Shown: piece by piece, positions 56,586 through 64,000 of the stretch
Numbering within the stretch: position 1 is the stretch's first letter
Layout of the letters: each line of letters starts with the position of its first letter
Source: Idiomarina abyssalis
Lineage (GTDB): Bacteria; Pseudomonadota; Gammaproteobacteria; Enterobacterales; Alteromonadaceae
NCBI RefSeq assembly: GCF_900116625.1
Contig: NZ_FPBE01000008.1
Span: forward strand, 62,001-126,000
Direction: 5' to 3'
DNA: 64,000 nucleotides
Translations under genes and position numbers: made by a program
The notes under the pieces: model-generated
Database searches by the model: none
The model's input: the letters and a program-made list of their open reading frames with translations, nothing else
Told to the model about the DNA's origin: nothing

Positions 56586-57041
56586 ATGCTCAAAGCTCTG
56601 CAAAACTTTTTCCAACAAACAACACCGGCTGAACAGGCCAACATGCACCAGGTAGAAGGTCTTTCAAACGACGCTTTTCTGTCTCTGGTTCTAATGACAG
56701 AAATTAGTCTGGCCGATGGCGAGCTATCCGATGAAGAGCGTGAGCACTTATTGGATGAGCTAGAGCGCGAATACGGTATTACCGGTGCGCAGGCTGACAA
56801 CGCAATTAAAGAAGCCGTACAGGCTGTACAGGAAGCCTCATCGCTGCACGACTTCACAGCACAGCTAAAAGCCATTAGCTATGAACAACGCGTTGAATTA
56901 CTGGAAAATTTGTGGGCTGTTGCCTACGCTGATAGTGCACTTGATCCACATGAGGAAAGTATGTTGCGCAAACTTGCTGACTTACTTTATATCAGTCACG
57001 CTGACTACATTCGTACCAAACTTAGGGTTATCGACTCTTAA
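56586..57041 (+). CDS. TerB-family protein
   Basis: A 151-residue protein of helical pattern. LSLVLMTEISLADGELSDEEREHLLDELE and ENLWAVAYADSALDPHEESMLRKLADLL carry the two acidic motifs that bind metal in TerB (tellurite resistance) proteins. The link to tellurite is by family name only. It follows the kinase gene by nine bases; an operon with the sensor suggests a role in stress signalling. Confidence 0.82.
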   Translation: MLKALQNFFQQTTPAEQANMHQVEGLSNDAFLSLVLMTEISLADGELSDEEREHLLDELEREYGITGAQADNAIKEAVQAVQEASSLHDFTAQLKAISYEQRVELLENLWAVAYADSALDPHEESMLRKLADLLYISHADYIRTKLRVIDS

Positions 57042-57797
57042 ATGCGGCTGCTACCCACCTTCTTTGCTGCCGCGTCATTAAGTTTCACCCTTGTGGCTGA
57101 CAGCCTGGCTGAAGAAGCGGGGATGGCAACCGGCTACCCGCCTTTTCAGTTTAGCCAGGACGGAGAGCCCGCGGGTTTTGATGTTGACGTTGTTCGTGCC
57201 GTTTTCAACTATCTGGGAAAAGATTTAAACCTTCATCAGTACGACTGGGACAATGTGGTCAGCCTGCTTCGCTATGGCGAGCTGGACTTGGCTATTGGTA
57301 TGGAGTCTACCGAAGCTCGACAAGCTTACTTTGACTTTAGCCAACCTTATTACCACCGATTGGCGACTTTATTTGTACTTGATCAGGAAAGCAGTCCGGA
57401 GTCCGTTCGAAAGCTAGTGAGCAAGCGTATTAGTGGCGATCGTCACTCGGTACTGGAGCAGTATTTGACAGAGCTCGGGTTGCATAATGCCATTAGAATT
57501 CAGCAGGCCGACTCCAAAAAAGAAGCCATGACTCAGCTTGCTATTGGTGAAGTTGAGGCCGTTATTATGCCCGAAAAAGTCGGCTTGTACCTTGCTGATG
57601 AAATAGGCGTTAACGTGCGTATTTTATGGCAGCCTCAAATCAGAGTTCCCGTCAGTTTTGCTGTAAAGACCAACAATACTGAGCTTTTAGGCCATATAAA
57701 CCGAGCTCTACAACACCTTGAGGACAGCGGAGAGCTTGATGATATACGCCAGCGCTGGAACATCCAGCGCTGGGTTACTTCTCACATTCCACATTAA
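57042..57797 (+). CDS. periplasmic solute-binding protein, family 3
   Basis: A 251-residue protein with a signal peptide (MRLLPTFFAAASLSFTLVADSLA). YPPFQFSQDGEPAGFDVDVVRAV, GELDLAIGMESTEARQAYFDFSQPYYH and the final LDDIRQRWNIQRW are typical of amino acid-binding family 3 proteins. It starts directly after the TerB stop codon. No ABC permease or ATPase is nearby, so it may feed a sensor rather than a transporter. It ends inside the convergent RND gene by four bases. Confidence 0.85.
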   Translation: MRLLPTFFAAASLSFTLVADSLAEEAGMATGYPPFQFSQDGEPAGFDVDVVRAVFNYLGKDLNLHQYDWDNVVSLLRYGELDLAIGMESTEARQAYFDFSQPYYHRLATLFVLDQESSPESVRKLVSKRISGDRHSVLEQYLTELGLHNAIRIQQADSKKEAMTQLAIGEVEAVIMPEKVGLYLADEIGVNVRILWQPQIRVPVSFAVKTNNTELLGHINRALQHLEDSGELDDIRQRWNIQRWVTSHIPH

Positions 57798-60700
57798 TGG
57801 CCGTTTTCTCTGGCCTGCTGCATTTCATTTTCCAGACGAGCAGACTCATCGGCACGCGGCTTGGTAAAGCGCGCTAACCAGAGGTAAAGTACCGGAGTCA
57901 GGTACAGCGTAAACAATGTCGCCAAACCTAAACCGCCAAAGACCACCCAACCAATTGAGTTACGTGCCTCTGCGCCGGCACCAGAAGACAGAATTAACGG
58001 TAGCCCGCCGAGTATGGTCGAAACCAGAGTCATCATAATGGGGCGCAGACGAATCAATGCAGCTTCTTCTATTGCTTCGCGCACTTTCATTCCTCTGTCT
58101 CGCAGCTGATCGGCAAACTCAACCAACAACACCGAGTTCTTCGCCAGCAAGCCTATTAGCATGACCAGACCAATCTGCGAATAGATGTTCATTGATGTGC
58201 CGGTCAGGAACAAGGCGTAAATAGCTGCAGCAATACCAAACGGAACCGTCAGCATAACCACTACCGCACTGTTTAATGACTCAAACTGCGCAGCCAGAAC
58301 CAACAGCACAATCAAAAATGCCAGAATATAGGTCATGGCAATTTCTTGCGAGGTATCCTCAAAGGTTGCAGCTTCACCCAGGAATACCAGCCCCATGCTA
58401 TCGGGCAGCACCTCGTCAGCAATAGCGCGCAGTTGCTCTACAGCCTCCGACATAGGCAGATCTTCCGGTAAATCCGCATCGACTTCTATCGCGCGCCGCT
58501 GAGCCTGTCGCTCTAACTCTGCAGACACGCCCTCTTCGACTATTTCGGAAATGCTGGATATTGGCACAAGCTCGCCGCTACTGGAGGAGACATACAGATT
58601 TTGCATATCCTGAGGTGACTGTATCAGGTTATTCCGTGTACGCAGCATTACCGGAATTTGTTGGTCACCCACGTTCAAGTCAGCAACATCATCACCGTTA
58701 ATCGCCGCGCGTAACGTTGAAGATATATCGCTTAATGAAACGCCCAGCTCAGCAGCCCGGCGCCTGTCAATTTTCACCCGCAACTGAGGCTGCGTCGGCT
58801 GATACGAGACATTAGGCTCACCAAGCTCCGGCATACGCTCTTTTATAACCGCAGTAAATTCACGGGCGGCTCTGAATATCTCATCGTAGTTCTCGCCGGT
58901 AATCGCCATTTCAAGGCCGCCGCCCTGACCTCGTAAATTCAGACTGTTATCGCCAAAAGCACGCCCCGGCGCGCCCGGTACCTGGCTCAGCGGCTCCCGG
59001 ATGTTATTAATGATTTCCTGCTGACTAATATCCCTTTCTTCCCAGGGTTTCAGGTTAGCAGTAATGAACACCAGGTTGGGGTCCCATTGACCCACCACGG
59101 TGTAAATTGATTCGATATCGCCGCTTTCTTTGTATTCAAGCAAAATCTCTTCTAATTTACGTGCCTGCCTGTCCATGAATTTAAGGCCAACACCATCGGG
59201 TCCGCGAGAGAATACTCTGACCGAGCCACGGTCTTCGTTGGGCATCAGTTCACTGTTAATCTGGTTGTACAACAAAGCGCCACCGCCAGCAGACAGCAGT
59301 GATAAAATCACGATTACCCAGCTAAAATCGAGCGCTTTGTGCAGCGTCCGCTTATAGAAGCGTTTAAACACATTACCAATTTTGGCAAAACGGTTACTCT
59401 GCCCGGCAGACTTTGGCAAACGCGCAGTAAATGCGGGTACCAAAGACAAGGCAACAAAAGAAGAAATAACCACAGCCGCCGCCAGCACACCACCAAACTC
59501 ACGGAACAGTCGACCCGCCGTTGACGGTAAAAAGGCTATGGGCACAAACACCGCCACCAATACCGCCGTAGTCGCAACCACCGCGAAGAAAACCTCACGT
59601 GTTCCCAATACCGCAGCCGCACGACTTCCAAGCCCCATACTGCGGCGTCGCTGAATATTCTCGGTAACAACAATGGCGTCATCGACAATGAGCCCGGTAG
59701 CCAGAACCAGAGCCAACAGCGTCAGAATATTAATGGAAAAGCCCATTAACCATATAGCCGCTACGGCACCAAATAGCGCAACCGGAATTGAAAAAGCAGG
59801 AATAATTGTTGCCCGGAATGAACCAATAAACACCCATAAAGTGGCGACAACCAAAGCAATAGTAATTGCCAGGGTCGTGACAACTTCAGCAACGGACTTA
59901 CGAATAAACTGCGCGTCGTCGTTAGTGATGCTCATTTCCATGTCGGGGAACCGCTCGCGTAACCTTTCCAGTACCGCCAGTGCTTTATCAGAAATCTCAA
60001 TAGTATTAGAGCCAGCCTGACGTATAACCCCTAACCCAACCACTGGCTTACCATCTAAGCGGACAAAGCTGTTGGCATCGGCGGGTGCGAAATAAGCCTG
60101 GGCGACATCACCCACACGAGTGTCATCGCGGACAATAATGTTTTCAACTTGCTCTTCAGTAATGGCCGTTGCATCGGCTCGAATAATCAAGCGCTGATCG
60201 GTTGAGCGCAGGCTACCGGCTGGCACATCAAAAGGTGCCTGACGCAAGGCATCGGCGACATCCGTGACCGACAAACCAAAGCTCACCAGCTTTAAGGGAT
60301 CAAGGTCAACGCGCAATACTCGTTCGCGGTCACCATTTAAACGGACATCGGCTACGCCATTAATGGCCAGAAATTCAGGCGATAAATCGGTTTCCAACCG
60401 CCGGGTGAGCTCTTCCAGTGTTAAGGAGTCGCTGCTAACGGCTATATCCAGTACCGAGCGCGCATCGTTGTCAGCTTTACGAACGTTTATTTGCTCGACA
60501 TCATCCGGCAGTTCACGTCGTATCTGGTTAACTGCTTCGCGCACTTCCGCGGCGACAACGTCTAAATCCACACCGGGTCGAAATTCAATAGAAATACGGG
60601 CACTGTTCTCTTCACTCGACGAGCGTATGGACTCCACGCCGGAAACTCGTGCAGCAGCACCTTCTAATATACTGGTCACTTCAGCGTCGACGGTTTCCGG

Positions 60701-60901
60701 CGCGCCGCCTGGCAAGGTTGCGCTCACCCCGACAACGGGTCGGTCAACGTCAGGCAGCTCACGCACTTCAACGCCCATTAAGGCCGCAATACCCGCTATG
60801 GCGATAAGCACGTTAAGAACAACAATCAGTACCGGGCGACGAATCGACACCGATGGTAAGTCGTTCGCGTCCTGTTGGTTATTAATTTGCTGGTCTGACA
60901 T
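57794..60901 (-). CDS. HAE1-type RND multidrug efflux permease
   Basis: Inner-membrane pump of 1035 residues. SIRRPVLIVVLNVLIAIAGIAAL opens the first helix; GATLPGG-like porter motifs (VSATLPGGAPETVDAEVTSI) and the proton-relay segment LALVLATGLIVDDAIVVTENIQRR with the adjacent aspartates are conserved, as is GLLAKNSVLLVEFADQLRDRG near the end. It belongs with AcrB/MexB-like drug pumps rather than the metal group. It starts with overlap on the adaptor stop. Confidence 0.92.
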   Translation of the reverse strand: MSDQQINNQQDANDLPSVSIRRPVLIVVLNVLIAIAGIAALMGVEVRELPDVDRPVVGVSATLPGGAPETVDAEVTSILEGAAARVSGVESIRSSSEENSARISIEFRPGVDLDVVAAEVREAVNQIRRELPDDVEQINVRKADNDARSVLDIAVSSDSLTLEELTRRLETDLSPEFLAINGVADVRLNGDRERVLRVDLDPLKLVSFGLSVTDVADALRQAPFDVPAGSLRSTDQRLIIRADATAITEEQVENIIVRDDTRVGDVAQAYFAPADANSFVRLDGKPVVGLGVIRQAGSNTIEISDKALAVLERLRERFPDMEMSITNDDAQFIRKSVAEVVTTLAITIALVVATLWVFIGSFRATIIPAFSIPVALFGAVAAIWLMGFSINILTLLALVLATGLIVDDAIVVTENIQRRRSMGLGSRAAAVLGTREVFFAVVATTAVLVAVFVPIAFLPSTAGRLFREFGGVLAAAVVISSFVALSLVPAFTARLPKSAGQSNRFAKIGNVFKRFYKRTLHKALDFSWVIVILSLLSAGGGALLYNQINSELMPNEDRGSVRVFSRGPDGVGLKFMDRQARKLEEILLEYKESGDIESIYTVVGQWDPNLVFITANLKPWEERDISQQEIINNIREPLSQVPGAPGRAFGDNSLNLRGQGGGLEMAITGENYDEIFRAAREFTAVIKERMPELGEPNVSYQPTQPQLRVKIDRRRAAELGVSLSDISSTLRAAINGDDVADLNVGDQQIPVMLRTRNNLIQSPQDMQNLYVSSSSGELVPISSISEIVEEGVSAELERQAQRRAIEVDADLPEDLPMSEAVEQLRAIADEVLPDSMGLVFLGEAATFEDTSQEIAMTYILAFLIVLLVLAAQFESLNSAVVVMLTVPFGIAAAIYALFLTGTSMNIYSQIGLVMLIGLLAKNSVLLVEFADQLRDRGMKVREAIEEAALIRLRPIMMTLVSTILGGLPLILSSGAGAEARNSIGWVVFGGLGLATLFTLYLTPVLYLWLARFTKPRADESARLENEMQQARENGH

Positions 60902-61953
60902 TATTCGGTAACCTCTTGCGTATCGAGGGTGGCCCGATCAAACACAACAGGCTGCCCTTCACGAAGGCTTTGTACGCCTTCAACGATGAGCAAGTCATCA
61001 CGTTGAATATTACCTGATACCAGCACTCGCCCGGCCAGGCGTTGTTCAATCTGTACCTCAATACGCGCAGCTTTACCGTCTTCCACAACCCAGACAAAAG
61101 GGTTATTCACACCCCAGGACAAAGCGGCTTCAGGAACCGAAGCAAACTCTTCGCCAGCCAACTCTATTGCGGTTCTGAAACTGGTGCCGGGTAAAAAGTC
61201 GTCATTATCGTTACTGATTTTTGCGCGTGCCCGGTACATACGGGTCGTTGCGTTAATGCGTGAGTCCAGCTCGATAATTTCAGCTGTAACGGGTGTGCCT
61301 GAGTATCGCCATGGCTGAACCTGCAATTCAGCGCCATCCTGCAGTAACGAAACCGCCGCTTCAGGAATACGAAAATCAATTAATAAGGTCGAACGATCAT
61401 CTAAAGTAGCAATAGCGGTTTGTTGGTCAATGCGGTCGCCCACTTCAACATCGGTAATACCGATAATTCCCTCAAAGGGTGCACGAATAAAACGGTCTTC
61501 TAATTCAATTTTGGCGTTATCTAATTCAACGCGGGCTAAATCTCTTAATAATATCGCGTTATCAAGCTCTGACTGCGGCACAGCGCCTTGTTCACGGCTG
61601 GCTCGTAAACGCTCTACCGTGCGCTCTGCGTCGCGTAAATTAATTTGTGCCTGCTCCACCGCAACTTGCTGTCGGCGGGCATCGAGTTCAACCAGTAACT
61701 GGTCTTTTTCAACTTTATCGCCCGGCTTGAAATTCACCGCAACCACTCGGTCACCGACCGCCGGATAAATGGTAATAGAGCGAACCGCCTCGGCCGTGCC
61801 AACGGCTTCAACCCGATTACGTTCACGCTCAAAAGAGACAGGCTGGACAATGACCAAAGCTTCGCGAGGTCCAAATTGCTGAGCCTGACTGTATCCACCT
61901 GGCAGTGACAGAACGAACAATAAAGCAATGAGTAAAGACTTCATAACGGTCAA
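60901..61953 (-). CDS. RND periplasmic adaptor
   Basis: Membrane-fusion protein of 350 residues. I keep the TTG at 61953 because GGAG stands six bases upstream; an ATG nine bases on lacks a site. A signal peptide leads to a lipoyl-like domain (EAVRSITIYPAVGDRVVAVNFKPGDKVEKDQLLVELD), a helical hairpin (QVAVEQAQINLRDAERTVERL) and the second lipoyl half (FIRAPFEGIIGITDVEVGDRI). It pairs with the pump that begins at its stop codon. No outer membrane factor is in this operon. Confidence 0.9.
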   Translation of the reverse strand: MTVMKSLLIALLFVLSLPGGYSQAQQFGPREALVIVQPVSFERERNRVEAVGTAEAVRSITIYPAVGDRVVAVNFKPGDKVEKDQLLVELDARRQQVAVEQAQINLRDAERTVERLRASREQGAVPQSELDNAILLRDLARVELDNAKIELEDRFIRAPFEGIIGITDVEVGDRIDQQTAIATLDDRSTLLIDFRIPEAAVSLLQDGAELQVQPWRYSGTPVTAEIIELDSRINATTRMYRARAKISNDNDDFLPGTSFRTAIELAGEEFASVPEAALSWGVNNPFVWVVEDGKAARIEVQIEQRLAGRVLVSGNIQRDDLLIVEGVQSLREGQPVVFDRATLDTQEVTE

Positions 61954-61963
61954 TTAGTGCTCC

Positions 61964-61994
61964 AAAAAAACTGCAGCCACGGGGGCTGCAGTTT
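61964..61994 (-). terminator. intrinsic terminator after the azurin gene
   Basis: AAACTGCAGCC (61968-61978) and GGCTGCAGTTT (61984-61994) pair over 11 bases; on the minus strand the stem ends in seven U. It separates azurin from the efflux operon, although the adaptor ribosome binding site begins right after the T-run. Confidence 0.9.
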
Positions 61995-62031
61995 GTATTA
62001 ATCAATAAGCAATAACGCAGGTTTGCTACAA

Positions 62032-62481
62032 CTATTCTTTAATCGCAAAGCTGCCTTGCATAATGGCTGAATGACCAGGGAAGGTGCAGTAGAATTTATA
62101 ATCAGTGTCTGCACTCATACCTTCAGTAGAGAAAGTCACTGAGGTTTCTTCACCACCGCCAATCACATCGGTTGCCGCAATAACGGCATCTGAGTCCGGT
62201 ACATACTGGCTTTCCATACCAGCTGACATACCTTGCTGAACAACTGATTGCATATCGCCAGCTTCACTCAGAACCCAGTTATGGCCCATGACTTTCTTAT
62301 CCAGCTTACCTGAGTGAGTCAAAGTTACAGTCACTTCGTCACAGCTCGCTGGCACGGACATCTCTTTTGTATCAAACCTCATGTTGTCATTGCTATCTAT
62401 AGTGAGTTCACATTCGTTAGCTTGTGCGGCGTTTGCGACAAACAACATCGAACCCAGTAGTGCAGAAATTATGTAACGCAT
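62032..62481 (-). CDS. azu: azurin, periplasmic blue copper protein
   Basis: Electron carrier of 149 residues. A signal peptide ending in NAAQA precedes ECELTIDSNDNMRF. The type 1 copper ligands are present: His in MGHNWV, and Cys, His and Met in FYCTFPGHSAIMQGSF. The disulfide-forming Cys pair (ECELT and PASCDEV) is kept. It may donate electrons to a cytochrome oxidase or peroxidase. It is outside the copper island and ends at its own terminator. Confidence 0.95.
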   Translation of the reverse strand: MRYIISALLGSMLFVANAAQANECELTIDSNDNMRFDTKEMSVPASCDEVTVTLTHSGKLDKKVMGHNWVLSEAGDMQSVVQQGMSAGMESQYVPDSDAVIAATDVIGGGEETSVTFSTEGMSADTDYKFYCTFPGHSAIMQGSFAIKE

Positions 62482-62564
62482 TGCAATACCTCTTCGGTTA
62501 GTATGAAATGATTCCTTCCTTATACGTAAAATCTCGCATTGAGATTACTTTAACGAGAATTTAT

Positions 62565-63716
62565 ATGACGAAACATCCATTTTCGCCACAATCGCTCCTT
62601 GCTCAGGGAGGTACCCACTCTGACAACGAGAATGGCGTAATTATCCCTCCAGTATACACATCAACGACTTACCTGCGCGATGAGGATAATCAATATCGTA
62701 CTGGTCGTGTGTACTCGCGAGCTGATAACCCCACTTACCGTCCCGCAGAAAAGCTATTAGCAGAACTGGAGAATGCGGCCGACGCCCGTTTATTTGCCTC
62801 CGGTATGGCTGCTGCAACCACGGTTTTTCAAGCGTTAAAACCCGGAGACTCAGTCATCGCTCCTAAAGTTATGTACTGGGCGTTGCGCAAATGGCTGCAG
62901 ACCTTCGGGGTTGATAGCGGACTGGACGTTCGTTTTGTCGATACGTCTAACCTGGACGAGTTGCGCCATGCCATTTCAGAAAAGGCTCCCACGCTCATTT
63001 GGCTCGAAACCCCAGGCAACCCTTTGTGGACAATAACCGACATTGCCGCAGTGGCTGATATGGCCCGCAACTGTGGTGCCCTGCTGGCGGTAGACTCTAC
63101 AGTAGCCACACCTTTACTGACTAAACCGCTGGATCTCGGTGCCGATGTTGTCATGCATTCCGCCACAAAATATCTTAACGGTCACTCCGACGTTATCTCT
63201 GGCGCTCTCGCTGCCCGCGAAGATAACGACTTCTGGAAACGCCTGGTTGCCATTCGTGCGCAATACGGTGCAGTTCCGGGACCACAAGATGCAGCTCAGC
63301 TACTACGCGGCATGCGAACATTGTTCTTACGAGTACGCGAAAGCTGTCAAAATGCGTTGTACATTGCGGAGCAATTAGAGCAACACCCAAAAGTCACTGA
63401 AGTGCTGTACCCGGGCTTAAAAAGCTTTGCCGGCCATGATATTGCGGTTAAGCAAATGCAGGGTGGTTTTGGCGGCATGTTGTCTATCCGTCTGGCGGGT
63501 GGTGAGAAAGCCGCTATTGCCGTTGCCGCAAAAACTCAGCTGTGGCATCGCGCTACGTCATTAGGTGGTGTAGAGAGCCTGATTGAACACCGCGCCAGCA
63601 TTGAAGGGCCGGATACCCCGGTACCCTTAGACCTATTGCGTTTGTCGGTAGGAATTGAAAACGCCGATGACCTGCTGGCAGACTTACAGCAGGCCATCGA
63701 CAGCGCGCACGCTTAA
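62565..63716 (+). CDS. metC: cystathionine beta-lyase
   Basis: PLP enzyme of 383 residues in the Cys/Met metabolism family; the ATG at 62565 (MTKHPFSPQSLLAQGGTHS) is preferred to one 57 bp upstream that has no binding site. YSRADNPTYRPAEKLLAELE, DSTVATPLLTKPLDLGADVVMHSATKYLNGHSD with the PLP lysine in SATKYL, and the final SLGGVESLIEHRAS are typical. It splits cystathionine to homocysteine. It converges with the malic enzyme gene with a four-base overlap. Confidence 0.88.
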   Translation: MTKHPFSPQSLLAQGGTHSDNENGVIIPPVYTSTTYLRDEDNQYRTGRVYSRADNPTYRPAEKLLAELENAADARLFASGMAAATTVFQALKPGDSVIAPKVMYWALRKWLQTFGVDSGLDVRFVDTSNLDELRHAISEKAPTLIWLETPGNPLWTITDIAAVADMARNCGALLAVDSTVATPLLTKPLDLGADVVMHSATKYLNGHSDVISGALAAREDNDFWKRLVAIRAQYGAVPGPQDAAQLLRGMRTLFLRVRESCQNALYIAEQLEQHPKVTEVLYPGLKSFAGHDIAVKQMQGGFGGMLSIRLAGGEKAAIAVAAKTQLWHRATSLGGVESLIEHRASIEGPDTPVPLDLLRLSVGIENADDLLADLQQAIDSAHA

Positions 63717-64000
63717 ATGCTGACGCGCTTATAGAAGCGGTATTCCGGCTTCCAGAAATTGTTGTCGATGCGCTCACGCAGCGTATCGTCATCAATTTCC
63801 AGTGCCAGACCTTCCTGCTGAGCCACTTTACCCACCGCAAAAGCAATGTCTTTACTCAACTGCGTCAGGTCTTTAAAAGCCGGCAGTAATTCCTCGCCTT
63901 TACCATTAGCACTGGGCGAAGCTGCTGCTAACGTCTTACTTGCCACACGCAGCATTTCATCACTGACCCGTTGCGACTTAACAGACAGCACACCAAGGCC
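63713..64000 (-). CDS. maeA: NAD-dependent malic enzyme, C-terminal fragment
   Basis: The window ends inside this gene; the frame is open to the edge. GLGVLSVKSQRVSDEMLRVASKT, LLPAFKDLTQLSKDIAFAVGKVA and the final DNNFWKPEYRFYKRVSI match the end of the large malic enzyme of the E. coli MaeA type. It decarboxylates malate to pyruvate. Confidence 0.88.
   Translation of the reverse strand, partial: GLGVLSVKSQRVSDEMLRVASKTLAAASPSANGKGEELLPAFKDLTQLSKDIAFAVGKVAQQEGLALEIDDDTLRERIDNNFWKPEYRFYKRVSI

Noticed and set aside
59382-60911. Plus-strand Ser/Thr-rich frames opposite the RND pump
   Set aside because: Antisense shadows of the pump gene with no plausible start and low-complexity composition.
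1-64000. CRISPR array
   Set aside because: No regularly spaced direct repeats and no cas genes are seen.

Overview
The window looks like the chromosome of a marine gammaproteobacterium of the Alteromonadales. Idiomarina or a close relative is my best guess, from an argCBFGH cluster whose ArgH carries a C-terminal acetyltransferase domain with argE divergent to it, and from the aceB-aceA-aceK glyoxylate genes, a YbiT-type ABC-F ATPase and azurin. This is recognition from memory; no search was run.

Positions 1 to about 21,170 read as an accessory copper island. It holds a cusCBA-type RND efflux operon, cut by the window start, with a CusF-like domain fused to the adaptor. A TonB-dependent receptor, a PepSY membrane protein and a PepSY/NqrF-like reductase come next. 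A copABCD-type periplasmic copper operon follows, preceded by a DUF411 metal-binding protein and a private TatA that overlaps the Tat-exported multicopper oxidase CopA. Two small secreted Cys/His/Met proteins (3785-4114 and 16875-17219) are paralogues, and each lies directly upstream of one of the two copper operons. Between the modules are a glutaredoxin-MauE fusion and an amino acid permease with a His-rich N terminus.

The island carries a complete ISPpu12-like ISL3-family element at 17560-20932. It has 24-bp imperfect inverted repeats, a perfect 8-bp target duplication and the cargo lspA, cation efflux gene and MerR regulator; its transposase gene has a +1 frameshift. At 21151-21170 is a sequence like the 3' end of a tRNA or tmRNA ending in CCA, followed nine bases later by a strong terminator. 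I read this as the displaced 3' end of an RNA gene marking the right edge of the island.

From 21.3 kb on the genes are ordinary chromosomal ones: an M24 peptidase, two Rnk/GreA-like proteins around a 28-residue lysine-rich peptide, an amidohydrolase, a LiaF-like protein, two GST-fold proteins, YbiT and an MscS channel. A lipoprotein/TonB-receptor pair follows, with an RNA hairpin that would hide the lipoprotein ribosome binding site. Next come an MBL-fold gene broken by one in-frame stop, the arginine cluster (35.7-42.7 kb), a chemotaxis receptor, the glyoxylate shunt (44.6-49.3 kb) and a HipBA-type toxin-antitoxin pair with a palindromic operator. The last part holds a LysR regulator, a TolB-propeller/amidohydrolase fusion, a histidine kinase-TerB-solute-binding protein operon, an RND efflux pair, azurin, cystathionine beta-lyase and the C-terminal end of malic enzyme. 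Palindromic REP-like repeats lie in two intergenic spaces (21.24-21.30 and 30.21 kb).

How the parts may work together: CopA/B/C/D, DUF411 and CusCBA would oxidise, bind and export copper from the periplasm, and the dedicated TatA could help export CopA. The TonB receptor plus PepSY reductases look like a module for uptake and reduction of a chelated metal. The ISPpu12-like element adds a divalent-cation efflux gene under its own MerR control. No two-component copper regulator or CueR-like gene is seen within the window.
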